NCBI GenBank assembly: GCA_905250125.1
Contig: CAJNOL010000511.1
Location: forward strand, 39,608 to 103,607
Length of the DNA: 64,000 nt
Origin: Rotaria sordida
Taxonomy: Eukaryota > Rotifera > Eurotatoria > Philodinida > Philodinidae
Direction: 5' to 3'
In this document: piece by piece, positions 24,950 through 36,500 of the stretch
How positions within the stretch are numbered: position 1 is the first letter of the stretch
Layout of the letters: each line of letters opens with the position of its first letter
Position numbers and translations under genes: made by a program
The notes under the pieces: generated by a model
Seen by the model: the letters and a program-made list of their open reading frames with translations, nothing else
Told to the model about the DNA's origin: nothing
The model's database searches: none

Positions 24950-25400
24950 TTCTAACATAGAATGATCTTAAAAGTAAAGATTGGTGGTAGTTTGGTTACG
25001 ATTAATATAGTTTGCTGGAGTTGAAGTAAATCGAAAGGTAAGTTCATATAGTGAACACGTGATAGATGTTTGACAGTTATAATAAATAGGTTGACAGTTA
25101 TAGCCGTATTGATGTTAGCCTCAATACGTCTGACCTTGTTGAGATTCTTGATTATCGATATTATCAACTTCGAAAATGCATCAATAACCGCATATACTGT
25201 CGAAGGAATGATAGGAACAATAATGGAAATCTACTCTTTCATTTACTAGGGAAAGTAGTGAAGTGAATAGAAGGAAACTGATTAATTTTTACTGCACAAA
25301 TCAAATGGATTGTAATAGAGCTAAAGTATTTCTATGACACTAACGGATCGATGTATTTATAGATAAACTCCAATATTAAATTGCAAAATACACAGAAGAA
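24950..25400. other. Conserved decayed fragment, inverted partner of 3460-3800
   Basis: Reverse complement similarity to 3460-3800. On the plus strand it reads IITAYTV-like and on the minus strand ISIIVPIIPSTVYAVIDAFS. Neither direction gives a complete gene. Listed because its position keeps the mirror order of the inverted duplication. Confidence 0.4.
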
Positions 25401-26221
25401 TGTACAATGTAGTCATATATTACTGTGACAGGAAATCTGATTGCATCATAAATTTGTTTTTTTGAATTTTCGATATATTTCCATTCAATAGTGAAACATA
25501 TCAATAGTCGATGTCGATCTTGAAATTAATATTGACTATAATATAAACTTGAAATTAAATCTATAAATTGAATTGTAATTATTATAATCTAATCAATAAC
25601 ATTAATGGAAATCAATCAAATGTATAATAATAACAAATAATTTATTTACAATAACTATTAATACCAATATATATAATACTCAAGAATTATGCTCTTTCTT
25701 GGATTTTTATCAATTAAATCTCAAGATTGATATTCATCTTTCTCATACATTATTATATTTTTATTCCCGTAAATCAGTTCTAATTAAACTCGATTTGTAT
25801 AATTGTATTATAACATTAGCTTTCGTATATAAAACATTTCATTAGTGCAATTGATTGTTTTAGAATTCTCTTTGCCGAAATAGTGTTGATACAATTTTTT
25901 TGTATTTATTATTAGAGATTTATTTTCCAACTTCAAAAATAAGCTTTTTCTTAACTATTGGAACAATTTCTTACTCCATTTGTAAACTTCATGACATTCT
26001 CTCTTAATCAGATCAAAAGACTATTCTTTTTTGTTTTCTAAAGTTATCAATATTATAGCATCGTTAGAATGCACTGCACATATTTGTCTCTCTTTGTTAC
26101 TTATCCACTATTTAAAAAAAATCTCCAAGATTTTATTTAGCATATTATCCAAGACTATTCAATGGATGCAAACTTGGTTTATTATAAGTAAATATTAATT
26201 TATAGTATTCAAATATTCATT

Positions 26222-26660
26222 ACTCTACTAAAACAAAATCAAATTAATCAACATTATAATATTAACTTATTGTCGAACTATGCTGTTGTGAGTAGTACTA
26301 CGTAGTTTCAACGATGGTGACTTCACTACATAAAGAACCTAATTAACCTCTGATGACAAGAAAATTGCTATCATTACTTAATGTAACCACACTGATTGTC
26401 ACTATATCGATGTATAACCATTTTGATCGGTCATTTCATCGAAATGATAGGTTTCCTCAGAATATAAATGATTTCAACTTTTCTTGAAAACTAATGAATT
26501 TGATTGATATAGAACGAGTTATTACAATTTGGCTGCTAAAACAGCAGCAAGTATAAATAACATAATATATTCAATAAATTGTATATGTTCTAATCTAATA
26601 TATGTGTGAATGAACTGTCATCAAATAGGTAGCAAACTAGAACGTGATTATTCACCGCAT
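26222..26660 (-). pseudogene. Dead inverted copy of the secreted-protein gene
   Basis: The minus strand from ATG 26660 follows the gene at 2640-3119. The end of the signal-peptide region (FATYLMTVHS) lies in a run of about 26 nearly identical bases. Stops follow within the first ten codons (TGA at codon 3, TAG at codon 8), and the region after the signal peptide is shortened and scrambled. The segment matching TTACATTAAGTA and the 3' end with its flank are again recognisable. A TATA-like core survives upstream at about 26757-26768. Confidence 0.72.
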
Positions 26661-27255
26661 GATAATGATCATGGAAATGAAAAATCAATTTATTTATTCT
26701 GAGAATCTTACTTTTCAAATACACAGCTAATAGAAAGTAATCCATATGTTTTTATTTCTATATAAAGAACACTACATATTTATTCAATTTTTGAAAGACA
26801 AAAAACGAATTTAAAATTCATCCCTAATTTTAATTAGCCTTTCTTGTCTAATTTAAAATAACAGTTGATTCTTACTACTGAGTAAAAAGAAATGAGCATA
26901 AACAATACTTGAGGTACAGCTCATTTTTTTAAAAATATATTCTTTCAAGATTTCGAAATATAACTAATCACATCATCTTATATTTTCATATTATAATTAT
27001 ACGAAAATTTATTTTGTATAAACTGCACTAAACAGAAGTAAATGTTCGTGTAGGTATCGACAGTTTGTTAAAACATTTTAAAAAATTGTAAAAAGAATTA
27101 AATTTGAGCAACATTTGGTATATGTGTGACTTATATTTATCAAAAATGCATTCTAGAAAATAGCAATGATATTACTTTGCTTAATGAAATAATAATAGAA
27201 ATATGGAAATTTCCCACATTGAAATTTAATCGAGTATGAAAAGTAATCACATTGA

Positions 27256-28318
27256 GAACAACATCTCATAAGACAGATAACGAATATTTATCAGAGCAAA
27301 ACAAATGTAATTATTATTGTTTGTAAAAGATTTCTATGCATGAATAGAATTGCTGATATACTTCATTTGTCATGTTCATACAGATGTAAGTGTCTCTGTT
27401 TAGTATAAAAAAGTAATTGTTAATTTTCTTTTTGATTCCAGTAACAACAAATGAGCGAAAAATCATAATAAGATTCTCTCTCTAAAAAACTTCTTTATCT
27501 AATATTTATCGTCTCTGATCTTCTAGGATTTTTTTTTCCATAACTAAAGAAACAAAAATACTTTCAAGTAATATCACAAGCAAGAAAATTTGAATTAATT
27601 ATTTTTTTTTCATCTTAGTGACATGATTCATTATAAACAATAAGTATTCATTGCTCAATAAATATTCTATTACTATAGACATAATATCTTCATCTTCACT
27701 ATTATACAACTGTTATACGCTTGCATAGATGAGGCGGTATCAAGGCTAGTTAACCTTCTTTTGTCATGATAATAGTTACTGATATTTCTCTGTATCATGA
27801 TGATGTTCAAATGCTGAGCAATGAACGTTTTCAAATGAGTTCTCTTTCGTCTTGAATAAGATCGATATCGAAAAGAACTTGTATAAGAACTTCAGATCAC
27901 ATAAGAAATAATATATTTCCTCTTAGTGATGCTTCTAGGATTCCCTATGCAATCATGGATATGTACAACAAATTAATCAACAATTTATGATGACTACTGT
28001 ACAAGTCTATATAATGACCACCTTTTCGCTAAAATTGAACCAAATCGAGAAATTTTGTGTATCAGGTATAGTTATGTTTTCTCGTAATTTCTCAACAATT
28101 TTATATTATTTTAAAATATTTTCTATAGTTGTCGCTATATTATGCGGATATTTATTTTTCATATATGATTGGTTATTTGGACCGGCTTAAGGTTTTTAGC
28201 TTGCCAAGTCATCATCTGCTATTGGTGTAATAAAGAAAGGAGAACGAATTTTTTGGTTATTTTATTTCTTTTAGATTCGTTTCATTTGATAATTAAAAAA
28301 AAAACACCCAACTAAACA
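27256..28318. other. Intergenic stretch upstream of OSTC
   Basis: Contains the weak small-membrane-protein candidate at 27987-28190. The remainder is AT-rich without recognised features. Confidence 0.4.
27987..28190 (+). CDS. Possible small single-pass membrane protein, 67 codons
   Basis: A 67-codon frame ending in a strongly hydrophobic stretch (IVVAILCGYLFFIYDWLFGP). A splice variant is possible: donor after GTATCAG (GTATAG) and acceptor TTTCTATAG, which would remove the middle third and keep frame. No family is recognised. It lies about 130 bases upstream of OSTC and an AATAAA follows at about 28229. It could be a real small gene, a last exon, or chance. Confidence 0.25.
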   Translation: MMTTVQVYIMTTFSLKLNQIEKFCVSGIVMFSRNFSTILYYFKIFSIVVAILCGYLFFIYDWLFGPA

Positions 28319-28947
28319 ATGGAAAATCTCTATCGGCTCCCTTTTACTGTTGTTCAATGTCCAAATTTAAAATTAAAAAAGCCATCATGGGTTCGAAAAC
28401 CTTCAAATACAACGTGAGATGAATCCATTTTTATCTATTTAATTCTGGTTTTTTTTTTTGATTATTAGAGTTTTATTTGGTTTACTTGTTTCTTATTTTC
28501 TTGTTACTGCCGGTGTTATTTATGATATTATTGTTGAACCACCAAGTGTTGGTTAGTAAAATCAAAAAACAAAAAAAAAAAAAAGAATTTTATTTTAAAC
28601 TATATCAGTGTTATTTTTTAGGTAGTACGACTGATGAATATGGTCATTATAAACCAGTTGCTTTTATGGCATGGCGTATTAATGGTCAATATATAATGGA
28701 AGGTCTTGCTGCTGCATTTATGTTTACATTAGGTGGTCTTGGATTTATTTTACTCGATCAAACAAATAAACCAAATATGCCACGTCTTAATCGGGTATTA
28801 ATGATTATTTGTTCATTTATCTTTATTCTTGTTGCATATTGTGCTACAAAAATTTTTATTCGGTAAGTTAAAATCAAAAAGAAAACAATAAAAGTCTTAT
28901 TAATTTTTGATTATTTTAGTATCAAGATGCCAAGTTATTTAACTTAA
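28319..28947 (+). CDS. OSTC: Oligosaccharyltransferase complex subunit OSTC, 4 exons, 148 aa
   Basis: Exons 28319-28413, 28469-28551, 28622-28862, 28920-28947 close to 149 codons with GT-AG introns of 55-70 bases. The protein begins [20 protein letters not shown]. It continues through the first membrane span ([20 protein letters not shown]) and the conserved VEPPSVG and [20 protein letters not shown] motifs, and ends RIKMPSYLT. Length equals the animal protein (149 in human, from memory). It is a three-span ER membrane protein of the STT3A-type oligosaccharyltransferase that links the complex to the Sec61 translocon for co-translational N-glycosylation. The last exon encodes only nine residues. 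Confidence 0.95.
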
Positions 28948-29421
28948 ACTTAAACACAAATCAATTGATTAGTGTTCATTATTATTCGTCGTTTTGGGGA
29001 TTTCTTTCTTTTTCTTTTTTTTTTATTTATACGTAGCATTGTTTTTCTTAATCATTGATTATTGTTTTTTCTTCTCTTTCTATTCACTGTTATTGTTATC
29101 ATTTAAACTACAGTTTTGATTTTTGAAAGAAAAACAAATGACACATAAAGAGTGATTTTAAGAATTCATTTCACTATATCTCATTTATAATGCCTCACCA
29201 GTTTCATGAATATTTTATATTTTCATTCTGAAGCAATTACATATACATAGTTATACAATTCGGAAATGAACTTTTTTATTTCTAAGATCATTTGTGAAAT
29301 TCCTATACCATACAAATATTGAAAACAAACTAATAGCATATAAATATTGAGTATCATGAGTGACTATACAGCATAAGAAATAAATTGATAAGAAGAAAAA
29401 TTTCAAAGGTTTAAAATTACA

Positions 29422-29563
29422 GATATTATACCGAGTAGATATGTTGCATGAAGAATTGAATAAATTTATCTCAAAGTTGTTTAATCAAGAAGATGAATAT
29501 AATTTAGCACACCGTAGAATCAAGAATAAAAATAATCTGATAATGTATGGAATGAAATGCTGA
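29422..29563 (+). pseudogene. Orphan exon-like remnant
   Basis: After an acceptor-like AAAATTACAG the frame reads ILYRVDMLHEELNKFISKLF and continues with NQEDEYNLAHRRIK to a stop at 29561-29563. The composition is protein-like, but no partner exon could be joined and no family is recognised. Possibly the last piece of a lost gene. Confidence 0.2.
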
Positions 29564-30190
29564 CAATGTTTGAACAGTTCATAAAAAGATACCTGTAGTG
29601 CAAATATACAACAATCTTAAATATTATCAAAATATAACATGCCTCAATTAACCAACGGTTAAATATAATCGGAGTGATTGAACAAATACTTAATGTTCAT
29701 CGTCAAATTAAATCAGCGAAAATGTAAGTGATTATCAGTACGAGTTCTAGCAAAACGAGCATAAAAAAAAACGATGAATGCGAGTATATTTTGATCCTTC
29801 ATTTAATTATTCGTGATATTGATGTGGTCACATCGACAAAAGTAATTTATATGAGTATGAAATTAGTATTAACGATATGAGTCAGATTAATATGAATATT
29901 GTATTAAAAACAATTGCATATTTAATCAATTTGAAATAGTATTGTAATATGCATATTCAAATTATTTTGTGTTGTCAGCTACCATACTGCTTAATTTATT
30001 AATAAAATCAGATAAATAAAATGATACAAAAAGTCAATACGAAAAATATTAAAAATGCATATCGTTTGTTTTACATATTTATTTTGTTTCAAAGAAATTA
30101 ATTTACTTTATGCAAGAATTATTTTTAATAATTAAAAAAAATATCTCAAAGATGATTGCAGTTGTCGTAGATAAAAAAAAGACTGACATT

Positions 30191-30504
30191 ATGGCTAATC
30201 TAGATGAAGTATTTGTAAATGAGAGCTTTTATCCAAAGCCTCCTAAACCAGTTTCTTTGGAGGTATATGTCTTTTTTTTAATACATGTTACTCCTATATA
30301 CGCTATAGTTGTCATATAATAGGTCAGAAAACATTCTATTTCACTCACACTCCAATATATATTGATTCTTATTAAAATGATATCAATGTTTATTCGTTAG
30401 TCTTTGCTTCCGTGATTTTTGTAATTAATACTGGTATTTATAAATCATTTTATAATGTTGAATATATGTTATAGTTTGTAAAGGAATTAAAAGCCTTCAA
30501 ATAG
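30191..30504 (+). CDS. Possible two-exon microprotein, 33 aa
   Basis: Exon 30191-30262 (MANLDEVFVNESFYPKPPKP, then VSLE) has a donor GTATAT. It can be joined in frame to 30475-30504 (FVKELKAFK, stop) after an acceptor TATGTTATAG. The proline-rich middle and charged tail look protein-like. The predicted product is very short and I recognise no homologue. The frame also extends upstream to other ATGs. This may be a fragment of a larger lost gene. Confidence 0.2.
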
Positions 30505-30952
30505 TTGCCATGTATTGTATCTAATAATGCAAAGATAGAAAAATATGTCACTTAAATTTTATGTGATAAAAACAGATCCATCTTGTTCTCATTTAGATCT
30601 TAAAGGAATGTTAAAAGTAAAACAAAAAAAAAAAGCTAACTGAATCTAGTAAGTAATAATAATAATAATAGCAGAATATATTCAATAAATAATTTTTGTT
30701 AATATGTGTTTTTGAAAATATACATGTTCTAAAACTGTCTTATCTTATTAATGTTAGCCATCATAAATAGAATTTTATATTTGATATTTAAAAAATACAT
30801 ATACATATTTTGTTTTTATGCTCAATAATCTTGTTTTTATTTGTTATTTCAAAAAAAAAAGATTGAGCATGAATAATCAACGGAAAAAAATCTCTTCTTT
30901 TTTATTTTCTTGTATCGATTTGATATGTATAAATAAATAAAAACCCTAATAT

Positions 30953-31626
30953 TTATATAATACCAATTCGATTAGCAACATCAAGTGCATCATGATCAGC
31001 TTTGAGTCTAACATAAGCTTTCTTTTCACCATCAGGTCGAATTAATGTATTGACTTTTTCAGCATCAACATCATACATTTTTTTGACAGCTTGTTTAATT
31101 AATGGTTTATTAGCACGAATATTGACAATAAATACTAATGTATTATTATCTTCAATTTTTTTCATAGCCGATTCAGTTGTTAATGGATATTTAATAATAG
31201 CAAAATGATCAAGACGATTTCGTTTTGGTACTGATCGTCGAGGATATTTAGGTTGTCGTTGTAAACGAAGTGTAAATGGACGACGAAATCTTGGTTTTGT
31301 ACGAATTTTACGTTTACGTGTTAATTGATTACCACTAAATCATCAATAAAGAATTAAATTTTTTTTTTTTTTTTTTGAAAAGATTTTTTCTTTTTTTTTC
31401 GTATTTACCGAACAACTCGTTGTTTAGCTTTAAGTGCCTTTGTTTGAACCTTTTCTTTACGATCTTTTGTAACAACTTTAGTAGCATCTTTACCTGATGC
31501 TGTTGTACTACTAGTTGGTTTTGTAGGCTTTTTGGCACTTGCAGTTGCTGTTGTTGTTGTTGCAGCTGTAGTGTCTTTCTTTTTTGCTGTAGCTGAGGTC
31601 TCCTTAGTATCTTTTTTTGGACCCAT
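30953..31626 (-). CDS. RPL23A: 60S ribosomal protein L23a (uL23), 2 exons, 199 aa
   Basis: Exon 1 is 31626-31409 and exon 2 is 31334-30953, with a 74-base intron containing long T runs (plus-strand view). Exon 1 encodes an unusually long low-complexity Lys/Thr/Ala/Ser-rich basic N-terminus of about 70 residues. Exon 2 carries the conserved core: [72 protein letters not shown] and LRLKAD-type motifs, ending ANRIGII. The human protein has about 156 residues and insects have longer N-terminal tails, so the extension is within family habits. It sits at the peptide exit tunnel of the large ribosomal subunit, where SRP and nascent-chain factors dock. Confidence 0.95.
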
Positions 31627-33595
31627 ATCAGAAAGTTAAGATCTAAAAAAAACTTCAATATTATCTTTAAATTTCTATTCTCTATAGAAAATGAAAACTA
31701 CAATTACATATTGTTTATCGGTCTATTTTAATTTCATTTTGATTGGACTAATTTTCAGTCAAATTTCACATCAAAATTCTCACTATTCTATAAGAAAAAT
31801 TATTCAAATAATTTTATTTTTATAATTAAATATTGTTTTAAAGAATATTTTTCCTTTGACAAATTTTGAAGATATCCTAGATGTCTCTATCAATCGGTAT
31901 GGAAAGATTGATCTCGGCTTATTAGACCAATGTTTTCAATAGTGGACGTATCAAATAGAATTAAAATGTACAGAACATCTACAACTTTTGAAAATTGTAT
32001 GTAATATCGAATTTAAGATTATGTTTACTGGATAAACTTCTGTTTATCAAAGACGAGATCAATTCGATTCCAAAAAAAATCATAAATCAATCTGTGAGAT
32101 CTTAATCTCACTTGTAATTAACTTCTGTGTATAGATGTATATATTCAAATTCTTCGCAACAAAATAACGATTATACATAAAACGATAATAGAAGGAGTAA
32201 AATTCCATAGATTATGATGAAGAAAGGGAGATTCCTAAAACAAGTTTAAAGAAAGAAGATCAGAAGGAAAAAGAAAATATCCAAACATACATATATGACA
32301 AGAAGGGAAAATCCATGACGTATGATTAACAAAGAGAAGAGCTTAAACATATATATAACCACATAGACAATGACGAAACTCTTATAATTTCATTTGAAGC
32401 AGTTATAACTAGATTATATTATGATTTCTTCTTCTGATGTTTATTTTCTTGTAAACATGTCAAATGATAAAACTAGTATGTGTATTTACCGCTTATTAAT
32501 TTGCTAAATATTAATATATATGTTCTATGTGGAGAAAAATATAAACATAATTTTCTGTTTTTCTTTTAATTGTGAAAAAATTGATTTTACACTTTGCTGA
32601 CGAAAAGAAATACACATTGCTCGTATAAGCAAAGTGTAAAAAAAATAAAAAACATTCTGTTTTAGATTTCTATTGAAAACATTGAGCTACACATAGACAA
32701 TGATCTAATATTTTACATGATTAGGTTAGTCACTTGTTACTTTCAATTCTGGTTGATTTGAATATATATATAATTAGTACAATTTAGAGAATCATATTCT
32801 TTATCAACAAAAGATTCTTTTGAACTTATTTTGTGTCAATACGATGAAAAAAAGAAATTAGATGAAAACTAATTTCTTCGTACTGAAATTCACAAGTTTT
32901 AGCATGTTTTTTAAGGATCTTACTATGAAACATAATTATTAATTCAACTGCGAATAGAAAGAATAAGAAAGGATTCTTCTTATCTAGATAATGATTCTTA
33001 GTTCAAATGAAAATTAATTATTTATGAATGTATAGTCAATTTAAAAGAATAATCAGTAGTATAAGTGTGTGTGACTTGAGTAATATTAACAAAATTAATG
33101 AGTATCTTTTCTAGTAAATCAAAAACGTATAGTCAATCAGCTATTTTTTGATTATTTGTACTCGTCGTCCTTGTTGCTTTTTTATTATTCGTTGTTGGTA
33201 AGAACCAATAAAAATCTTGATTTCTTTCTCCTTGTGTAATCAAAATGATTCAAAAATATGAGTTTCACACCCATAAGTACGAACTATTAAAATTATAATA
33301 AATCATTTCAATTTTCATTATATCAATTCGATTGTTTATTTTTTTTTTTGCAAGATCGTCATTTATTCGATCTAGGTTATCGTCGTGTGTTCGAAATAGA
33401 AAATAAAAGTCCTTAGACAAAGAGAGAGAGAGAGAGAGAGAGAAGAAAGAGACATTGCATTTATTTGTATATATATATTCTGTCATTCACATATATAACA
33501 CGATAAAAGTAAGGAGAATATTCTTTGTTTTTTTTTTTTTTTTTTGGTCTGTGAAATTATACTTTTTGTTATAGATTAATTTATAATTCTTAATC
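31627..33595. other. Intergenic region between divergent RPL23A and COP1
   Basis: The two genes are transcribed away from each other, so both promoters should lie here. A short hairpin is visible (TACACTTTGCT near 32588 paired with AGCAAAGTGTA near 32628). A (GA)n run lies at 33421-33443. No gene is recognised. Confidence 0.45.
33421..33443. repeat. (AG)n microsatellite
   Basis: About eleven uninterrupted AG units, 150 bases upstream of the COP1 start. GA tracts near promoters can bind GAGA-type factors, but no evidence for that exists here. Confidence 0.9.
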
Positions 33596-36500
33596 ATGTC
33601 TGGTATTAAACGAACACGACCAGATGATATTCCATCGATACAATCTCAGACAACAACAACGGATAAAGGATCACCAAAAATTGAAACATCATCAGCTTTT
33701 GTTAATAGTATTGAAGAAGAATATAATTGGTAATTAGAATAAAATTTATAATTTCGTACTTTTTTTTTTTAAATTTTTATTTGTTTGATTTATATTAGTC
33801 CAATCTGCTTTGAATTAATTAGTGAAGCATATGTTTCTCGATGTGGACATAGTTTCTGGTAAAATTTATAAAAAATCAATATAGAATTTATTAATGTATG
33901 TTTTTAATTTGTAGTAGTAAATGTCTTCAACGAACAGTTGAATCTCATCGTCGATGTCCAAAATGTCAATTAAGTCTTCAACCATCGGACATATTTCCTA
34001 ATTATACATGTAAGAAAATTAATTATATTCAATTTTAAATATTTTCATATATAACATAAGATTGATTATTTAATATTTGCAAAGTTATCAAAGTGAATCA
34101 AGTCATTTTGAGATCTACAATATTTTAATATTAGTTTCGATCGTTGAGAATTATTCCAATAATTCTTTTAAGTAGTTTACAGAGATGCAATATATTCGAT
34201 TTTAGGCCAAATCGAACCGAATTCAATTCGTGTTCGAAAAAAAAAACATAAACTGATCTCATATCTTAGTAATTCACTTGAACTTATAAATTTCAGTTGT
34301 CATAGATCTGGTAATTGTACAGATAAATTAATGAAATGAAGGATTATATTGTTCAAAATACTATCGATAGAACTGTTGCTTGCGATGAGTAAAAATCATG
34401 TTTAAATCTTTGATATCGTATTAGTATGACTTTTATAGAAATATAGATAGCAAAATTGCTCATCATTTCAGTTATGTTTTAAGATAGCACAATCAATAAA
34501 ACTCTAATGCGTCGATTTTGTCACCTAACAACAAAAAGACTGTCAGTGTGATTCTATGAAGAACTAAAGTGTGAAATTCACAAACTCTGACTTATAAATT
34601 TATGTTATATTGTCAGGATGTGCTAAAAAATAATTTACTTGTATTGTCACATACATCTTCAATACATAAACTTCTTTTGTATGCCATAGGAAATGATAAA
34701 TAGCATTCTTTGTTTGTTTCATCGATTCCACCACTGTATTAATATACTGTACAAATTGATTTAATCGTTTAGTAAACGTTTGAACATATCATCCATCCTC
34801 TCGACGAACTTTTGACATGTACTATTAAGCTTTGGTCTAGATTTAAAATTGAATTAGTTCATACATTCCTATGTTAGTTCTATTCTGATTCTACTAGATC
34901 AATAATACCATTGTTCTATTGATTGACATCTATAATAAGATGTTTTTACTACACTAAACACTATAACTCACAATGTTTAGACTAGTTAGAAATTATAGTA
35001 GAAATTTTAGATTCATATAATGTTTTGAAAGGTTCTTGAAAGTTGCAAAATGATTGTTAGTCTCCTCCTACATCCCAGTTAATGGAGGCATGCACTCGAT
35101 CACCGTTACCCTTCCTCCTCCACTTCTAGTAAAATGTACTCCGTGATCTGTAGCTTTTCTCTTTCCATCCACGGTTGCTACGGTCGAGGGGTAGATGGAG
35201 CTGCAAAACCCTCGATTTAAACTAATATTCACTAATTATATTTTCTTCGCAAATACATGTGAGTTTCAAAAAATATGTCACGTGGCACTAGATAACGATG
35301 ATAACTTAATGTTTATATATCATGTTGATCAAAATAAGTTAAATTCTTTCAAAAATTAAAACATATATTGATTTATGTTTTTGTTTGTTAATAGTAAACG
35401 CAATAATTGAAAAATATCGTCAACAACGTCCTTTACCTCAAACATTCGCTAAATATGGCGTGAGTAATTTTGTTATTTTTCAATAACAAATTTGTTAATT
35501 AATTCTTCATTTCTAGAGTATTGTCGATCATATATCTGATATGGTAACAAATATTAATACATTAAATCCTCAAGAACTTGATCGATTGATGACTATTATT
35601 CGACAACATAAAGAAAAACTTGATTCAGTTTGTTTTATTTATTTATTTATTTATTTTTTTTAAATTCTTTTATTATTTCTTAATAGAATAATGAATATAT
35701 TCATAATCGTTTACTTGAAATATTTCTAACACATGTTCATCATGAACGAAGTGGAGTAAATGAAAAATTTATTTTTTTTAATTTTCTTTGAATATAATTC
35801 TTTGATTATAGGCAATTGAATCATTATCAAAAGAATTAAATATTGTTGATCTAGATTTAAAACAAATGAATAAACGACAAAAATGTTCATCATCATCATC
35901 ATCATTATCAAATATGAATATTCCAACAAATTCAAATGTTAAACAAACTATAGATGATAATCCATTATTATCATCAAATTCAACAAATGATATGAAAGAT
36001 GAATTATTATCATCATCATCATCAAATGATATTACTATTGTTAATGATACTGTACCAAATTGGGTACAATCAGGAGGACAAGTTAGAATAAATTAAGAAA
36101 ATAAAATTTTGTAAGATTTTTTTTTTAATTTAAAAGGATCTTCGAGCAACACCTGATATGAAAATAGAAAAACAAGATGTAGTACCAACAACAAATTCAT
36201 CAGCAACAACAACAACTACTTCGAGAATTGTATCAACTGGTGCTATTGTATGTTTTTTTTTTAATTATTAATTTTTCTGTTTTAATTTAATTATATTAAT
36301 TAAGGTTCCCGAAGAAACAAATCAATATGATGACATAGAAAATCGAACAAAAATAATGATGCGTTTTATGGATGATTTAACAAATATTTATTTTTCAACA
36401 AGAAATTCTTTGAGATTAACTGTTGACAATGGTTTGTTTATTTCTTTTAATGATAAAATTCATTATTTTTGAGTTATTTTATATAGATGGATCATGGAAT

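Larger units (their letters stand above)
22990..27255 (-). repeat. Right arm of the diverged inverted duplication (partner 2020-8590)
   Basis: Carries, in mirror order to the left arm, the EF-hand pseudogene (23094-23366), the conserved fragment (24950-25400), flanking non-coding blocks (25965-26215) and the dead secreted-protein gene (26222-26660). Upstream non-coding DNA continues to match up to about 27255. It is shorter than the left arm because the segment corresponding to about 3.85-8.3 kb is much reduced. Confidence 0.75.
28948..30952. other. Intergenic stretch with two orphan coding-like pieces
   Basis: Besides the candidates at 29422-29563 and 30191-30504, the sequence is AT-rich, with a short (ATA/TAA)n run near 30655-30670. 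No gene is recognised. Confidence 0.4.

Noticed and set aside
28395-28950. Unspliced 129-codon frame as a separate gene downstream of OSTC exon 1
   Set aside because: It is exon 3 of OSTC preceded by intron sequence; the spliced model matches the family from end to end.
31335-31658. 107-codon minus-strand frame over RPL23A exon 1
   Set aside because: It is a shifted reading of the RPL23A tail plus poly-T intron sequence.
32586-32640. Transcription terminator-like or microRNA hairpin
   Set aside because: An 11-base stem with a long loop is too weak; nothing else supports an RNA gene.
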